Source: Piper betle (lineage: Eukaryota > Streptophyta > Magnoliopsida > Piperales > Piperaceae). From it: a DNA stretch of 64,000 bases. The stretch is taken from NCBI GenBank assembly GCA_033002965.1, contig JAURVB010013855.1, forward strand, positions 1-64,000, written 5' to 3'. Made by a program: the position numbers and the translations under genes. Of the stretch, positions 22,305-34,099 are shown piece by piece; positions within the stretch are counted from its first letter, which is position 1, and the number at the start of each line of letters is the position of its first letter. The notes under the pieces were generated by a model that was not told the DNA's origin, did not search any database, and was given only the letters and a program-made list of their open reading frames with translations.

Positions 22305-25290
22305 TTAACAGTTGGCCCAGCGCACACATATACGCCTCTTGATGGGAGTTCTACAAGAAGGACAATCCTTCATCCCTTGCCTCAGATGGAGCTCATTGCA
22401 TTTGGTACAAACAACTTGATGAGCACATGGAAGAAAGACCACAGACATTTCTTCTGTCAAACACATAACACATTCTCTCTCACGCCGAACATCCCCGCCA
22501 TATAAGTCCTGTAAATAAGCAATGTCCGACACATAGAGAGATTTTGTGTCCCTGTTATCTGAGAGTGAAGAAACACAAGAACCATCCAAGCCCCACTTTA
22601 ATGCCGCAATTTTTGAGGAGTCATTCTTCAGCCTCGTCTGCATAATTTCATTCTCAAGTTTTCTTATTTCATCTTTAAAACTTTCAAGATCTGTTTCACC
22701 TTTCATTCTAATCATATCTTCTTTCGATTTAGCAGAAGCTTCAACGTGCTCTCTTTCTTTTCTTTCCGAATCAGCCTGAGCTAATGCTTCATTCTTGACA
22801 TCCTTTTCTTGTTTTAGCTTAACCTGCAAAATCTCATGAAAGAACAAATATAGATATAATAATTGCTCATTTCCATCTTTTATATTGCCAAGAAATTGCT
22901 AGATCACTAAAATTTTCAGATTAAATAAGCTTTGAGTGTAAATAATAAAATAATAAAGTTAGCAAAAGTAGAGGTTAATCTTTAATTTCAAAAACTTCAA
23001 TTTTCTGCTTTTCAAAGGCACAAAAGAGAAGCATTTAGTGCAAAAACGTGTCAACTGGTACCTACATGGGTTTGTGGCATTAATTTTTTTGTAAAAGCAA
23101 TCAACCGGGGATAATGAACCTGTGTTGCTCACTCAGGAGAGCCGGGCGGGGTGTTGGTTATCACAAAAATGATGATTGTGATGGTAATTTTACACGAGGT
23201 TCGGAAAGGGCTACCTCAAGTTGATTCTGCATGTCATTTGCTTGCTCAAGCCGTTGTTGCAAGTGAGACAGCTTTCGCTTCTCATTAACAAGCTCTTCTT
23301 GATAAAACAACTTCTGTTTCTCCCATGACTGAAATTTTTTCAATGTCTTCATCTCCCTCTTTGTAACCTCCTGACAACTTGCAGCAGATTCAGCAGCCCT
23401 CACCTTTGCAGCTTCTAATTCCCGCCTCAATTGTAAATTCTCCTGCTCAAGCCTATGAACAGCATCATTTGCAAATTTGACTTGGTCGCTGGTGGTGCAC
23501 AATGTGTTCTCCATCTCTATCAGCTTTTTCATGGTGTTTTCCTCCAAGTTTTGCTTCTCCTTCTTAAGCCTTGCAACCTCCTCTTTTTCTTGCCTCAAGC
23601 TTTTCAGCTCTGCTTTGTCCTTGCTCAGCCTACGAGCAGCCTGCATTACTTTCTGCTGGGCCCACTCTGTCCACTCCTGCATTTGTGTTTGCAGTTCTCG
23701 CACCCTGGGCACCAGCTTCAGAAGCATCTCATCTTTTTTACCTTGTGGAACCCACTGTCCCAAAGACTTGTCTGAGGAGATGCCATTAATTGTAGAGTTC
23801 ACATAATCTGCAATAGAAGTAGGTCTCGATGCAGCAGAGTAGTCTTTCGAAGCCAATGACAAAGTAAGATCAGTATTGGCTAACGGTAACGAGGATGCAC
23901 CAACTGCTATCTGAGGGCTTCTTCCACTCTCCGAAGTTGGTTCTACATCAGCAGAAAAAGTAGATGTATTCTCATCTGCCTGTGATGCATCAGCACTCAC
24001 TGTATGGGTTAGCTTTAATGAAGCATTCTTAAAACTACCTATGGTGTTGTCTGAGATCGATTTACATTTCTTGTCCAGCGCTAAACTACCAAAAGCTCCC
24101 AGCTTGCCAGATTTTAAAGCTGATTTTGCTCCGTATGCCCGATAGCTTTTTTCAAAATGTATCATTTTTTGCCGGAGAATAGATTCTCTTTTAGAGCTTT
24201 GTGTAGAATTCTTTCTACTGGGCAATGACTTCTCAAGTTTGTCTTCAGATGCTGACACATGTGAGAGTGTTGTCATAGAAACACAATGTTCTCTCATAGC
24301 AACAGATCTCTTACTCGAAACTTGCAAAGCAAGAGATTTCCCCTTTTGTGTTAATTTTGATTTTCCTTCAAAAACAAGATGCTCGCTAGATACAGGAGGC
24401 TTGGCCATGGGCAAATTAGGACTGTCAACAGAAGTTGATATGGAAGGTAAAGAAGAGCAACTCGGATCTTGTTTGTTCGGCTTTGGAAGGTTCTGAAGAA
24501 AGGAGTTTGAAGTGGACCCATCAGGCCCAGCAAGGGAATTCAAATCATGTGGAACGGACGCAATGCCAGCGGCATCATCATTGTCCAAAAAATTAAATGT
24601 GTCTGCATCCACAGCACATGCATGAGACACATTCATGTCGCAAATTAGTAAACACCACATAGCATCTCCTGTGCTGAAGAATGGTCTAACCTCTCTCAAG
24701 ACGCAAACCATCTCTGCCAGTATATACCTCTCCAATTGGACCAAATCCTCAAAAAAATGCTCTCTGGATGAGTCTACCTCTTGACCATTTCTTAGAAAGC
24801 CCAATGTGTTATCAACAATATTGGATACAGTGTCTTTACACCCATAACAGAGACCTGACCTCAAAACAGCCTTGGTTGCAATCTCTTCACTGAATCCATA
24901 AGAAACAATTCTTTTGATTGCGCTTCTAAATATTGTATCCAGGTTGCTCAACAAAAGCTCTTCTAACTGGGTTTCCGTAATATCACTCCAGTCAGCATCC
25001 TGAAACTCCTCTCCATCTAGTTCTTCTCTCTGATGATCAAACCCGCTGTCTTCCTCCCTAAGTTCAGATTTGAACAAAGTCAGCTGATCCTGATGGAAGC
25101 TGCACAAGTCACATACACTGCCCTGACCAGAACAGGAATTCATATGAACCTTATCAAGGGCCAAATCCAATTTACTTGGATCAGCGAGGGGAGCTTCTGC
25201 ACGGAACTTGCGTTTATTCCGACTCCCCTTCTCTTGAGCTGAAATGGAGTGCGGTAATTGGTTATTTCCACTAGCAACCATCGCTGCCAT
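22305..25290 (-). CDS. RF298: RING-type E3 ubiquitin ligase, RF298/RF4/MIP1 family
   Basis: Two exons join perfectly: 23215..25290 (donor GAG/GTAGCC) and 22305..22823 (acceptor TTGCAG), giving 864 residues. The start ATG at 25290 yields MAAMVASGN, the usual beginning of this family. Domains in order are a basic EKGSRNKRKFRAE motif near the N-terminus, a conserved block around WSDITETQLEELLLSNLDTI through GYGFSEE-type helices and CYGCKDTVSNIVDNTLGFL, a Ser-rich middle, and a long coiled coil (roughly residues 530-770). The C-terminal C3HC4 RING reads CVMCLTEEM…CAHQVVCTKC…CPSC. All eight zinc ligands are present. The family includes Arabidopsis RF298, RF4 and MND1-interacting protein 1, which likely act in ubiquitin transfer. 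A 5' UTR intron ending near 25357 is likely. The gene appears intact. Confidence 0.92.
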
Positions 25291-26019
25291 CCCTTCCCAA
25301 ATTAGCACTATATACCAATGCAGCTCAACTCTCCAAACGCAACCCCCAGATCCCCTGAATCAATATTTTTAATGCGCGACAATCAATGAAGAAAATTGCA
25401 AAAATTACAAGTTAGATCAAAGATAAATCAGCAATAAATAAATAAATAAATAAATAAATAAACAAACGAGAATGCAACCAAGAACACCGACAGATCTTGC
25501 CACACCTGTTGATACAAGCGCCTGCGCACAATTGTTTGCCACATGAAAATGCTTACCTGATTGACAGAGACAGAAAAATAAATCAAATAAGAAACCAACA
25601 ACCAGTCAATCTGACAAATGAACCATTCACATCCATCTCAACAAGCTAACAAAACACTTCACTCCGATAGGCGCAATTCGTCTGGATGCGGAATCTCGGC
25701 GTAAATTCGCCCAAATCCGGACTCTAATAAGGTTGACGATGGGAAGTGGTATGTTTCTGTCTGCACGCAGACTGATCTGGGCAAGGGCAATCAGAATCTG
25801 ACCTGTCACCGTCTTCCTCGTCTGCCGCCGCTGGCGATGGTGCTGCTCGCCGGAGATTTGATGGATGGAGCCAAGACGGAGAAGGAGGTGATTAGGGTTA
25901 GTCACCGGGAAAACGGGAGAGATGAGATACAACCCATCGACCAGTTATTTTTTGGTCACACCCTCGCTGCATGCGCCTCTCAAAACGCCTGAAATGGGTA
26001 CACGTATGGCTGAATATCG
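25291..26019. promoter_or_regulatory. 5' leader and promoter region of the RING ligase gene
   Basis: Minus-strand sequence upstream of the ATG has an acceptor-like TTCAG near 25357 and a GC-richer stretch at 25640-25930 compatible with a 5' UTR exon. An (AATA)n microsatellite lies at about 25433-25463. No core promoter element is certain. Confidence 0.4.
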
Positions 26020-28835
26020 ACCGAGTCGATATAAGGTCACACAGAGATCGTGTACATGTGTGCATTAAGTACTACACGATTCACTAAATACTTAATTATT
26101 TATATTCTTATTTTTTAAACCTACAAATACACGAGAATATTTTGCACTTTCAATATTAAAGATTAATAATTTTAATTTAATACAGTTTAATAATAATAAT
26201 AATAATAATAATAATACATATAGATTATAGTTATTTGAAATATTTAAAATAGATTTGGTAACACACCAGTCTAATTAGTATAAATTAATAAGCTTGAATC
26301 TTTTTTAAAAATATAATTAATTAAGTTAAAGATTATAAATATCATTTCTACTCATATATTAAATATTACTCTATTAACCAAGTTAAAGATTATAACACTG
26401 TTTCCATTAATATTTAAAATTTTATCTCAGTTAAAATTTGACGTGAGACTAATTTGAAGATATCATAAATTTTATTTGATTTATTTTAAATATATACTTT
26501 AATTATACGAGGAAATAAAATATAATAATTTAATTTATTATTTTTATTTTATTGTATTTTGATTGGTTGAAATTTTTATTTATAACACATTGTGAAGTGG
26601 GGTCCACATAAGGTCTGACACATGACCATAAGCGCAGACGGCTGAAGTTCTAATTGAAGTTTTTAGATCATGTCCGAAAATCATTAGTTAATCTAAGGTG
26701 ATACAACAACGTGTACATGTGTGTATTGAGTATGTACATGATTCACCCAATACATATAAATATTCTTATTTTTTAAACCTACAAATATTTACATTGTCGT
26801 TGACACGATTAAAATATGATAAGGTTTTATCGATGAATAAATTAGTGAAGATGATCTCTACGAGCATTGCATTGTCTAAACACGGGAAGATTATGCACCG
26901 TCAATATTAAAGATTAATAAGTTTAATTTGATACATAATCCTCATTTATTTATAATTAGATACATTAATTATGGTTTTTTGAAGTATTTAAAATAGATTT
27001 TGTAACACTCCAGTCTAATTAGTATAAATTAATAAGTTTCAGTTTTAAAAAAAAATAATTAATTAAGTTGAAGATGATAAAACATAATCTCTACTTATAT
27101 ATTAAATATTATTTTACTAATTATAACACTGTCTCCATTAATATTTTAGATTTTATCTCAGTAAATATTTGACGCGAGACTAATTTAAAGATATCATAAA
27201 TCTTATTTGATTTATTTTAAATATATAGATGAGGAAATAAAATGTAATATTTTGATTTATTATTCTTATTTTATTGTTTTTTGATTAGTTGAAATTTTTA
27301 TTTATAACGTCATTAAGTGATTGTGAAGCAGGGTCTATGTAAAATCTGACACACAACCATAACCAGCCGATTGCTAGAAGTTTTAATTAAAGTTTTTAGA
27401 TCATGTTTGAATATCAACCAAGTTAGTTGATCTAAGGTAATACGACAACGTGTACATGTGTGTATTGAGTATGTACACTATTCACTCGATGCATAAAAAT
27501 ATTTAAATTCTTATTTTTTAAACATACAAATATTTATTTTTGACACGATTAAAATATGCTAAGGTTTTATTGATGAATAAATTAGTAAAGATAATCTTTA
27601 TGAGCACTGCATTGATACATAACTCTCGTTCAATAATAATAAGATACATAAATTATAATTATTTGAAACATTTGAAATAGATTTTGTAACACTCCAGTCT
27701 AATTAGTATAAATTAATAAGATTTAGTCTTTTTTTAAAAGATAATTAATTAAATTAAAGATTGTAAACATCATTTCTAATTATATATTAAATATTACTCT
27801 GCTAAGTAAGTTGAAGATTATAACACTAAATATAATTAATTAAGTTAAAGATTGTAAACATCATTTCTAATTATATATTAAATATTACTCTACTAACTAA
27901 GTTGAAGATTATAACACCACTGTCTCCATTAATATTTTAGATTTTATCTCGGTTAAAATTTGACGTGAGACTAATTTGAAGATACATGTTATTTGATTTA
28001 TTTCAAATATATACTTTAATTAGATGAGGAAATAAAATATAATAGTTTGATTTATTATTTTTATTTTATTGTATTTTAATTGGTTGAAATTTTTATTTAC
28101 AGCGCCATTTAATAATTTTGAAGCGGGGTCTATAAGGTCATGACCAGCAGTCTGCTAGAAGTTTTAATTAAAGTTTTTAAAATCATCTCCAAACATCGAC
28201 CAAGTTAGTTGATCTAAGGTGATACTACAACGTGTACATGTTTGCATATTGAGTATGTACATGATTCACTCAATACAAAAAAATTTAGATTCTTATTTTT
28301 TAAACATACAAATATTTACATTGTTGTTGACATGATTAAAATATGCCAAGGTTTTATTAATGAATAAATTAGCGAAGATGATCTTTATGAGCACTGCATT
28401 GTCTAAACACGGGAAGATTCTACATGGTCAATATTAAAGATTAATAATTTTAAACTCTCGTTAAATAATAATAAGATACATAAATTATAGTTATTTGAAA
28501 TATTTGAAATAGATTTTGTAACACTCTAGTCTAATTAGTATAAATTAATAAGCTTCGGTCTTTTTTGAAATATAATTAATTAAGTTAAAGATTGTAAACA
28601 TCATTTCTACTTATATTAAATATTACTATACTAACTAAGTTGAAGATTATAACACCATTTCCATTAAAATTTTAGGTTTTATCGCAGCTAAAATTTGACG
28701 TGAGACTAATTTGAAGATATTATAAATCTTATTTGATTTATTTCAAATATATACTTTAATGATACGAGGAAATAAAATATAATAGTTTGATTTATTATTT
28801 CTATTTTATTATATTTTGATTAGTTGAAATTTCTA
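26020..28835 (+). repeat. About four tandem copies of a ~740-bp AT-rich unit
   Basis: The anchor ATCTAAGGT-ATAC-ACAACGTGTACATG occurs at 26691, 27430 and 28212, with a diverged form at about 26030. Each unit then carries TTCTTATTTTTTAAAC, TAACACTCCAGTCTAATTAG, TTGAAGATTATAACAC, TTTGACG-GAGACTAATTT and GAGGAAATAAAAT in the same order. Spacings are 739 and 782 bp. The third unit is longer because it contains an internal duplication of ~100 bp (about 27739-27905). The last copy is truncated near 28835. No coding frame is present. An (ATA)n microsatellite sits at about 26190-26216. Confidence 0.8.
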
Positions 28836-28924
28836 CTTTTCATTAACGAGTGATTTAAACTCTTCTTTTATTTATAATTCATAATAGTATATCTTTTATA
28901 TATTTTTTATATTTTTATTGGTTG

Positions 28925-29340
28925 AAACTTGAGTTGTAAAAATTGGCCGATTCTACTCAGAATCGGCCTATTTAAATCAGATCGGAGGGTTTTCGATTTA
29001 AAAAATAGCTAATTAGGTATTCATGCAAATCGGCCCGATTCGCACCAATTATAGAATCGGCCCAAATCAGCCAATTTCGGACGGCGACGATAGACAGGGC
29101 AGGGCAGCAACAACAAGCGGTGAAGGCGGCGACTAGATGACTTGGGGGCTAGGGGGGTAGGGGAGATGATCTGAAAGGGCGGAAGGGGGTGGTGGGGGGC
29201 ACAGGGCGGGGGCAATGGGGCTGGTGCGGGAAGTTGTTGGGGGTGCGGGGTGGGGCAGGGGGTGCAGGGCGGGGTGAGGGGCATATGGGGGCGGGTTGGG
29301 GCCGATAGGAGGCGAGCGGGCGTCCATGGCGTTTGAAGAT
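28925..29340 (-). mobile_element. hAT-like element fragment, copy E
   Basis: TTGGCCGATTCTACTCAGAATCGGCC, TTTAAATCAGATCGG and further AATCGG repeats resemble the left end of copy A. They are followed by the same transition to a GC-rich core at about 29080. A matching right terminus was not found, so the copy is truncated or overlain by the stem-loop repeat that follows. Confidence 0.5.
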
Positions 29341-29369
29341 TTTTGTGGAGTGCTCGTGTTGTACTGCCG

Positions 29370-29442
29370 CCATTGGATGGTCTTTTAATGGCCAAATTTA
29401 AAATCGAGCACAGCTAACATCGTTGTGCTGCAGCACAACGAT
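29370..29442 (+). repeat. Stem-loop repeat, copy 2, with a 24-bp perfect palindrome
   Basis: After a degenerate ATTGGATGG, AGCACAGC (29407-29414) can pair with GTTGTGCT (29422-29429, with one G-T pair). In addition, 29419-29442 is a perfect 24-base palindrome centred on CTGCAG. It is related to copies near 3.3 and 38.3 kb. Confidence 0.55.
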
Positions 29443-30145
29443 CCCTTCCTCTTTTATTAATAAGAGTAAATTAACTTTCTTTTATCATTTCTCATATTCA
29501 ACTCTTAGGATAATATAAATAATATTATTTTCATTATGAAATTGAAATCAAACAAAAAAATAAAAAATTCCAATTATTAATACAAAATTCAATGAAAAAT
29601 AATGATTTTGCATAATCTTAAGTAGAAAGTAATTAAAAAATATTAAATAATTTTTCCAATAAAAACTTCAATTGGAGAAAAAAATCATTTTTTGGAAATA
29701 TATAGCAAAACATGAGTAAATAGTTCAAAAAATATATGAATCTAAATTAAATAAAATAACAAAAATAGAAAATAAGAATTTTAAAATAATAGGAATGTAC
29801 GTGATGAAAAATCTATTTATAAGTGTCGTAAATGATCACAATACATAGCAACTAAAAAATTAAGATAATAATATAATATATATGATTATACAAAAAATTT
29901 ATGTGATTATGTGAGCCCACTTTGGTTTAATAAAAAAAATGAAGCTGACAAAAGGGGAAGCATGCACTTATAAGAGACTTGGGAGATGTAGAGAGACCCG
30001 ATCTCTTTGTCACCGCCTCTTCTTTGTGTTTATCTAAGAGTGTTCGATCATTCTCTAAGCATCCCTCTTATATATATACCTCTTATTGTTTTTCAGAAAA
30101 CTCTAAATCACTGAACCCTTTCTTTTTTTACGTCAGAACATTTCA
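29443..30145. other. AT-rich intergenic DNA
   Basis: Strongly AT-rich. No gene or repeat structure is supported. Confidence 0.3.
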
Positions 30146-30146
30146 A

Positions 30147-30445
30147 CCATAGTCGCAGAAATTAAAATCAAAATCGGTTTTCGAGGGAGTCACTAAATCG
30201 GATTGAATCGATATAAATTAGTCATGAATCGATCCAAATTAATTTTATACAAAAATTTTAATTTAGTCAATATCGGTAGGTTATTAGTTATAGGATACGT
30301 CATTTTGATAATATGGTATATATTATCTTTTATGATATTTTATTTATTTTTTTTAGTTTTTTTAAATTATTTAGAACTAGTTATTATTTTTGACTCAAGT
30401 CGAATTCGAATTAAGTTTTAATTACGAGAATGCCACGATTATGAC
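30147..30445 (+). mobile_element. hAT-like element fragment, copy C (left half)
   Basis: It begins CATAGTCGCAG and matches the left part of copy B: CGGTTTTC-AGGGA, AATCG-TCCAAATTAATTT, then the shared module with TTAGAACTAGTTATTATTTTTG and TTTTAATTACGAGAATGCCAC. It stops right after GCCAC, where the other copies turn GC-rich. No right terminus is present. Confidence 0.6.
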
Positions 30446-30782
30446 ATCATTGATGATGCTATAATTAATAGTGATATACACATTGTGATGAATCTGGCTT
30501 TGCTGCTGCAACTCAATCAAATTGTTTTATGCCCTAAACCATCTTCTGCAAATGGTTGTGATTTTTTTATTCTTATTTCCTTTGCCATCATATAAAATTG
30601 TGGTTGAAACTTTTAAGATGGATATAGTTCATTTGAGTTCAGATGGGCTTCAGCCATCTACACACTCTATTTTTAAGAGAATATAAAAAATACTCGTTAT
30701 TTCTAAGTAAAAGCAATTTCCACTTTGCCTGTTATAAATGCTAAGTATAGAAGCCATTTAAATCAAGATTTTGTACAACATG

Positions 30783-33640
30783 TGTAAAACCCGTGACTCG
30801 AGTCAGAGTTTTACGGGAGTGAACCAGTCGGTTCGAGTCGAGTCAGCTTCATGGACCGCGAGCTGGGTTGAGGCCAGCTGTGAGTTATGAGCAATGAGGG
30901 TCATGTATGCTCAAGTGTATGATGATAACGCCTGAAAGATGATGAAAAAAATGGGTTATCAAGTATATGGAGGTATGCAGTATTGATTGTTATTTTTATT
31001 TGATCGAAGAATAATTTTAGGCCGAATAACGAATTAGGACGCGTTTGACGATATTCGGGTGGGTTATTAGTTATAGAGCATGTCATTTGGATGTTATTGT
31101 GTTTGTTTTATTTTATAGAATTTTTCCATATTTTTCTAGATTTTTTTTAGAATTTATTACGAACCAGTTATTATTTTGACTCGAGTAGGAATCGAGTCAA
31201 TACTTATTTACGAAACTGCCACTACAACACTTCTTCTTCTTCCCCGACCCTTCTTCCACCCAAACCCTCGCCGCCACTGTGGTGTGCTGCCGCCGCCACG
31301 GCCGACGCCGCCTGGCCGCCGATCAACGCCGCCCCGCCCCGCCGTGTCGTCGCCGTGCCGCCCCGACCAACTCCGGCCACCGTCGCGCCGCCACGACGCC
31401 GGAATCGCCCCGCGAAGCCGCTTCGGCCGTCGCCACTCCGGGCCTGATTTCGCCGCCGTCCGGGCCGCTCCGCCGCCGCTGTGACGCCGACGACCACCCC
31501 CTCGCCGTCGCCGACATTTCCCCCATCCTCCCGACCGCCGTCGAGGCCGGCCGGAGCCCCGATCGGAGAACGCCGCCGCCGCCGCCCGTTTTCGACGCCG
31601 CCGCCGACGGCCATCGCGGCCTCGGTTGCTCTGTTTGACACCGCCATCGGACCAAGCTCGTCGAGCTGGTGCCGATAGACCCCCTGATTGCTCCGTCCCG
31701 AATCGTCGCCGGAAAACCGTCGGAATCCGCCGGAAAACCGCCGACACTCGCCGGAAAACCGCCGGAACCGCCGGAAAATTGGATTCGTGGGAAGTTCGCC
31801 GGATCATCCGCCGAACGCACCCGGTCCAATCTGATCGGACTTCGGACGCCGCTAGGTGCCGAATTCGAGTTTCGAGCCGCGAAACGGAAAACCCTAGCCG
31901 TCGCCGATTTTCGACGACGCGAGGTATAATTTATTTTAACTTAATTAATTGAAAGTATTGATTATTAGAATTTGCATGCTATGATTGATGAATTGTGCAT
32001 TGTAATTACTTATATAAATGTGGATTTGATTTAGAATAAAATATGAAATTTGTGGAATTGTGTGGTGTTAAAAATAGAAGTTATGAAACTAATTAGGGTT
32101 ATTAGGTAATGATCATGATCTAATGCAAACTAGCCTAAGTAGACTTGCTAGAATTGATATAGGTTAATGTGTGTTGCTTGATGAGTGATTGTGTTGATTG
32201 TGCGTGCATGCTATAGGATGTGTGATTCATCATGCGGGCGTTAGTTTTTAGCTTGATTGTGTAGGTACGGTGTAGGAGCTCGCCGCCTAGGCGCGTGGAC
32301 CCGTTTGGAGCTTCTACCAGGTCCGTTTAGGACTCGTTCTCTGTTTTACGCTACTCTCTTGTGTATTTGATTTATTATGTGCAGGACGAGTTAAGTGGCG
32401 TTTTATCGGATCCCACTTAACTCGGGCCATTTAGCCAACGCATTTTCTGGATTAATAACCCTCGAGGATGAGATCCCTCGAGTTTGTTTTCGAACTTCAG
32501 ATCCAGCTCACGTTGCCTTCGGGCCTATTGTATAAATCCCAACCCAGGCCTATATATATGTATAGTTTTCGTGTTTTCGGTGAGAGATTGAATGAGGGTA
32601 ACTCCGACCACCGTGCTACGCGAGCGGGCACGTGTGCTCGGAGAGCGGGCTCTGGAACTGGTGAGAAGCCGCTTCGTTCCCGAAGGATCCTGACAACTCC
32701 ACCTTTGAGTTCCTCAAACCCGGAGAAGTGTGGAGGTTCACGGGTACTGCATTGCAGCGCATGTCTAGACTTGTGGTTTCAAAGGGTACTGAAGGCGACT
32801 GCCTGAGAGTACTCGGCCTTCGTGCTCAAGGCCAGGAGTAATATGGAAGGTGCAGAGGGCGGATAAGGAACGAGATTTGACGCGAGAAGCAATAGAGAAA
32901 TGGCCGAGGCATGAGAATGTGAAAGATAGGGGGACGCTGTCGACCCGGGCGATGCCGACGACGACGGCTCCCGTATGTGCCCTGATGAGAGTTCTTGAGG
33001 AAGTATATGGTTTTGATTCAACAGGAGAGTTTGCTCTCCTGTGCCAGATTGATATTAGTTATTTTCCGGGCCGGTAACACTCGTTACTGACGGTTTTTCT
33101 ATATATATGTAGGTGAGGAATGCGAGCGATGAAAGCTGTCGGGACTGCGGAGGAGCAGCACGGAACCGCGCACACATGTACCTGCCGCGTGTAATGTATA
33201 ATGATGGTGTGTTATTGTTATGTGAATGATAATTTTGATGTGTTTGTTTGAGTGAATTACTTGTTATGAAACGAACTGATAAATATGAATGAGTAGGGAG
33301 CCTTGGAGTTCAGACTCGGCTCAGGTAAAAATGAATGAGATAATGGTTGAATGTCATGGTAGATTAGTATGTGTTACCGTATTTTCATAAAATAGTATAT
33401 ATTTTCTTTTGGTTTCTCATTTATTATTTTGTCTTGTCTTTGCTTGTACATCATAGCATGCATGTAGGACTACGTTAGAACCCATGCATCCCATCCATGC
33501 ATTTCATGTTTGCATCTCCATCTTGAGACACCGAGGGTAGATCCGGGTCGGCTTAACCGAACCTAGTAGATTAGCGAACGGTTCGGTCGCCGGTGACATT
33601 TCCGGGTCGGTTCACGGGTGAGCCGAAACGGGGTGTTACA
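30783..33640 (+). mobile_element. Solo LTR, 2.86 kb, probably Ty3/Gypsy
   Basis: The segment starts TGTAAAACCC and ends GGGTGTTACA. It is flanked on both sides by the 5-bp duplication ACATG (30778-30782 and 33641-33645). TG…CA ends plus a perfect 5-bp target duplication without internal gag-pol indicate a solo LTR formed by recombination. It contains an AT-rich upstream part, a GC-rich Pro/Arg-coding leader-like block (31200-31930) ending in a donor-like GAG/GTATAA, and an AT-rich 3' part. The long size and leader structure resemble Tekay/Del-type Gypsy LTRs, which is an inference. Confidence 0.75.
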
Positions 33641-33645
33641 ACATG

Positions 33646-34090
33646 ATTGCAGTGTCTGTTGCAGAATCTTTCTTTGTTTTTTTTCTTTTCATATTCCTTC
33701 AATTTAGTTGGCCATTTATTAACTAATTTATCAATAATTTTCATTCATCAAGTAGACCGGTGTGTGCAAATCTTTGGCACACTGGCTGGTGTTTGTTCAT
33801 GTACTGTTTGGTGCATATTTTTTTATAGAAAGAATTGTTTCGTAAGTTTGGTTTCTTTGAGCGTGTTGGGTGTACACTGTTAAATGAGGATTAAAGCTGT
33901 AGTGTTTTTGGAAACTTTTTTTAAAAAATCTGACAAGACTGTTTGAAACTTGAGGCATAGCTGAAACATTTTATGTTGATAATTTGCTTCATTTTTATCT
34001 AAATGTGTAATAGGAGACCTTGAACATACTTAAGCTACTGTTTCTGTGCCCTATATATAATATAATATTTTTTTTCACCATGCTATCACC
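33646..34090. other. Intergenic DNA
   Basis: T-rich sequence without recognisable features between the solo LTR and the TPR-like relic. Confidence 0.3.
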
Positions 34091-34099
34091 TTTTCCTCA

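Noticed and set aside
25291..25308. Upstream start of the RING ligase at 25308
   Set aside because: The codon there is GTG; the family-typical MAAMVA start uses the ATG at 25290.
26020..28835. CRISPR-like or other functional array
   Set aside because: Units of ~740 bp without spacer logic in a plant nuclear genome; ordinary tandem repeats.
29021..29395. Minus-strand Pro-rich frame of 124 codons
   Set aside because: It lies in the GC-rich core of a hAT-like fragment and ends in the stem-loop repeat; low complexity.
31208..31829. Long minus-strand frames rich in Arg/Gly
   Set aside because: They lie in the GC-rich leader block of the solo LTR and several frames are open at once.
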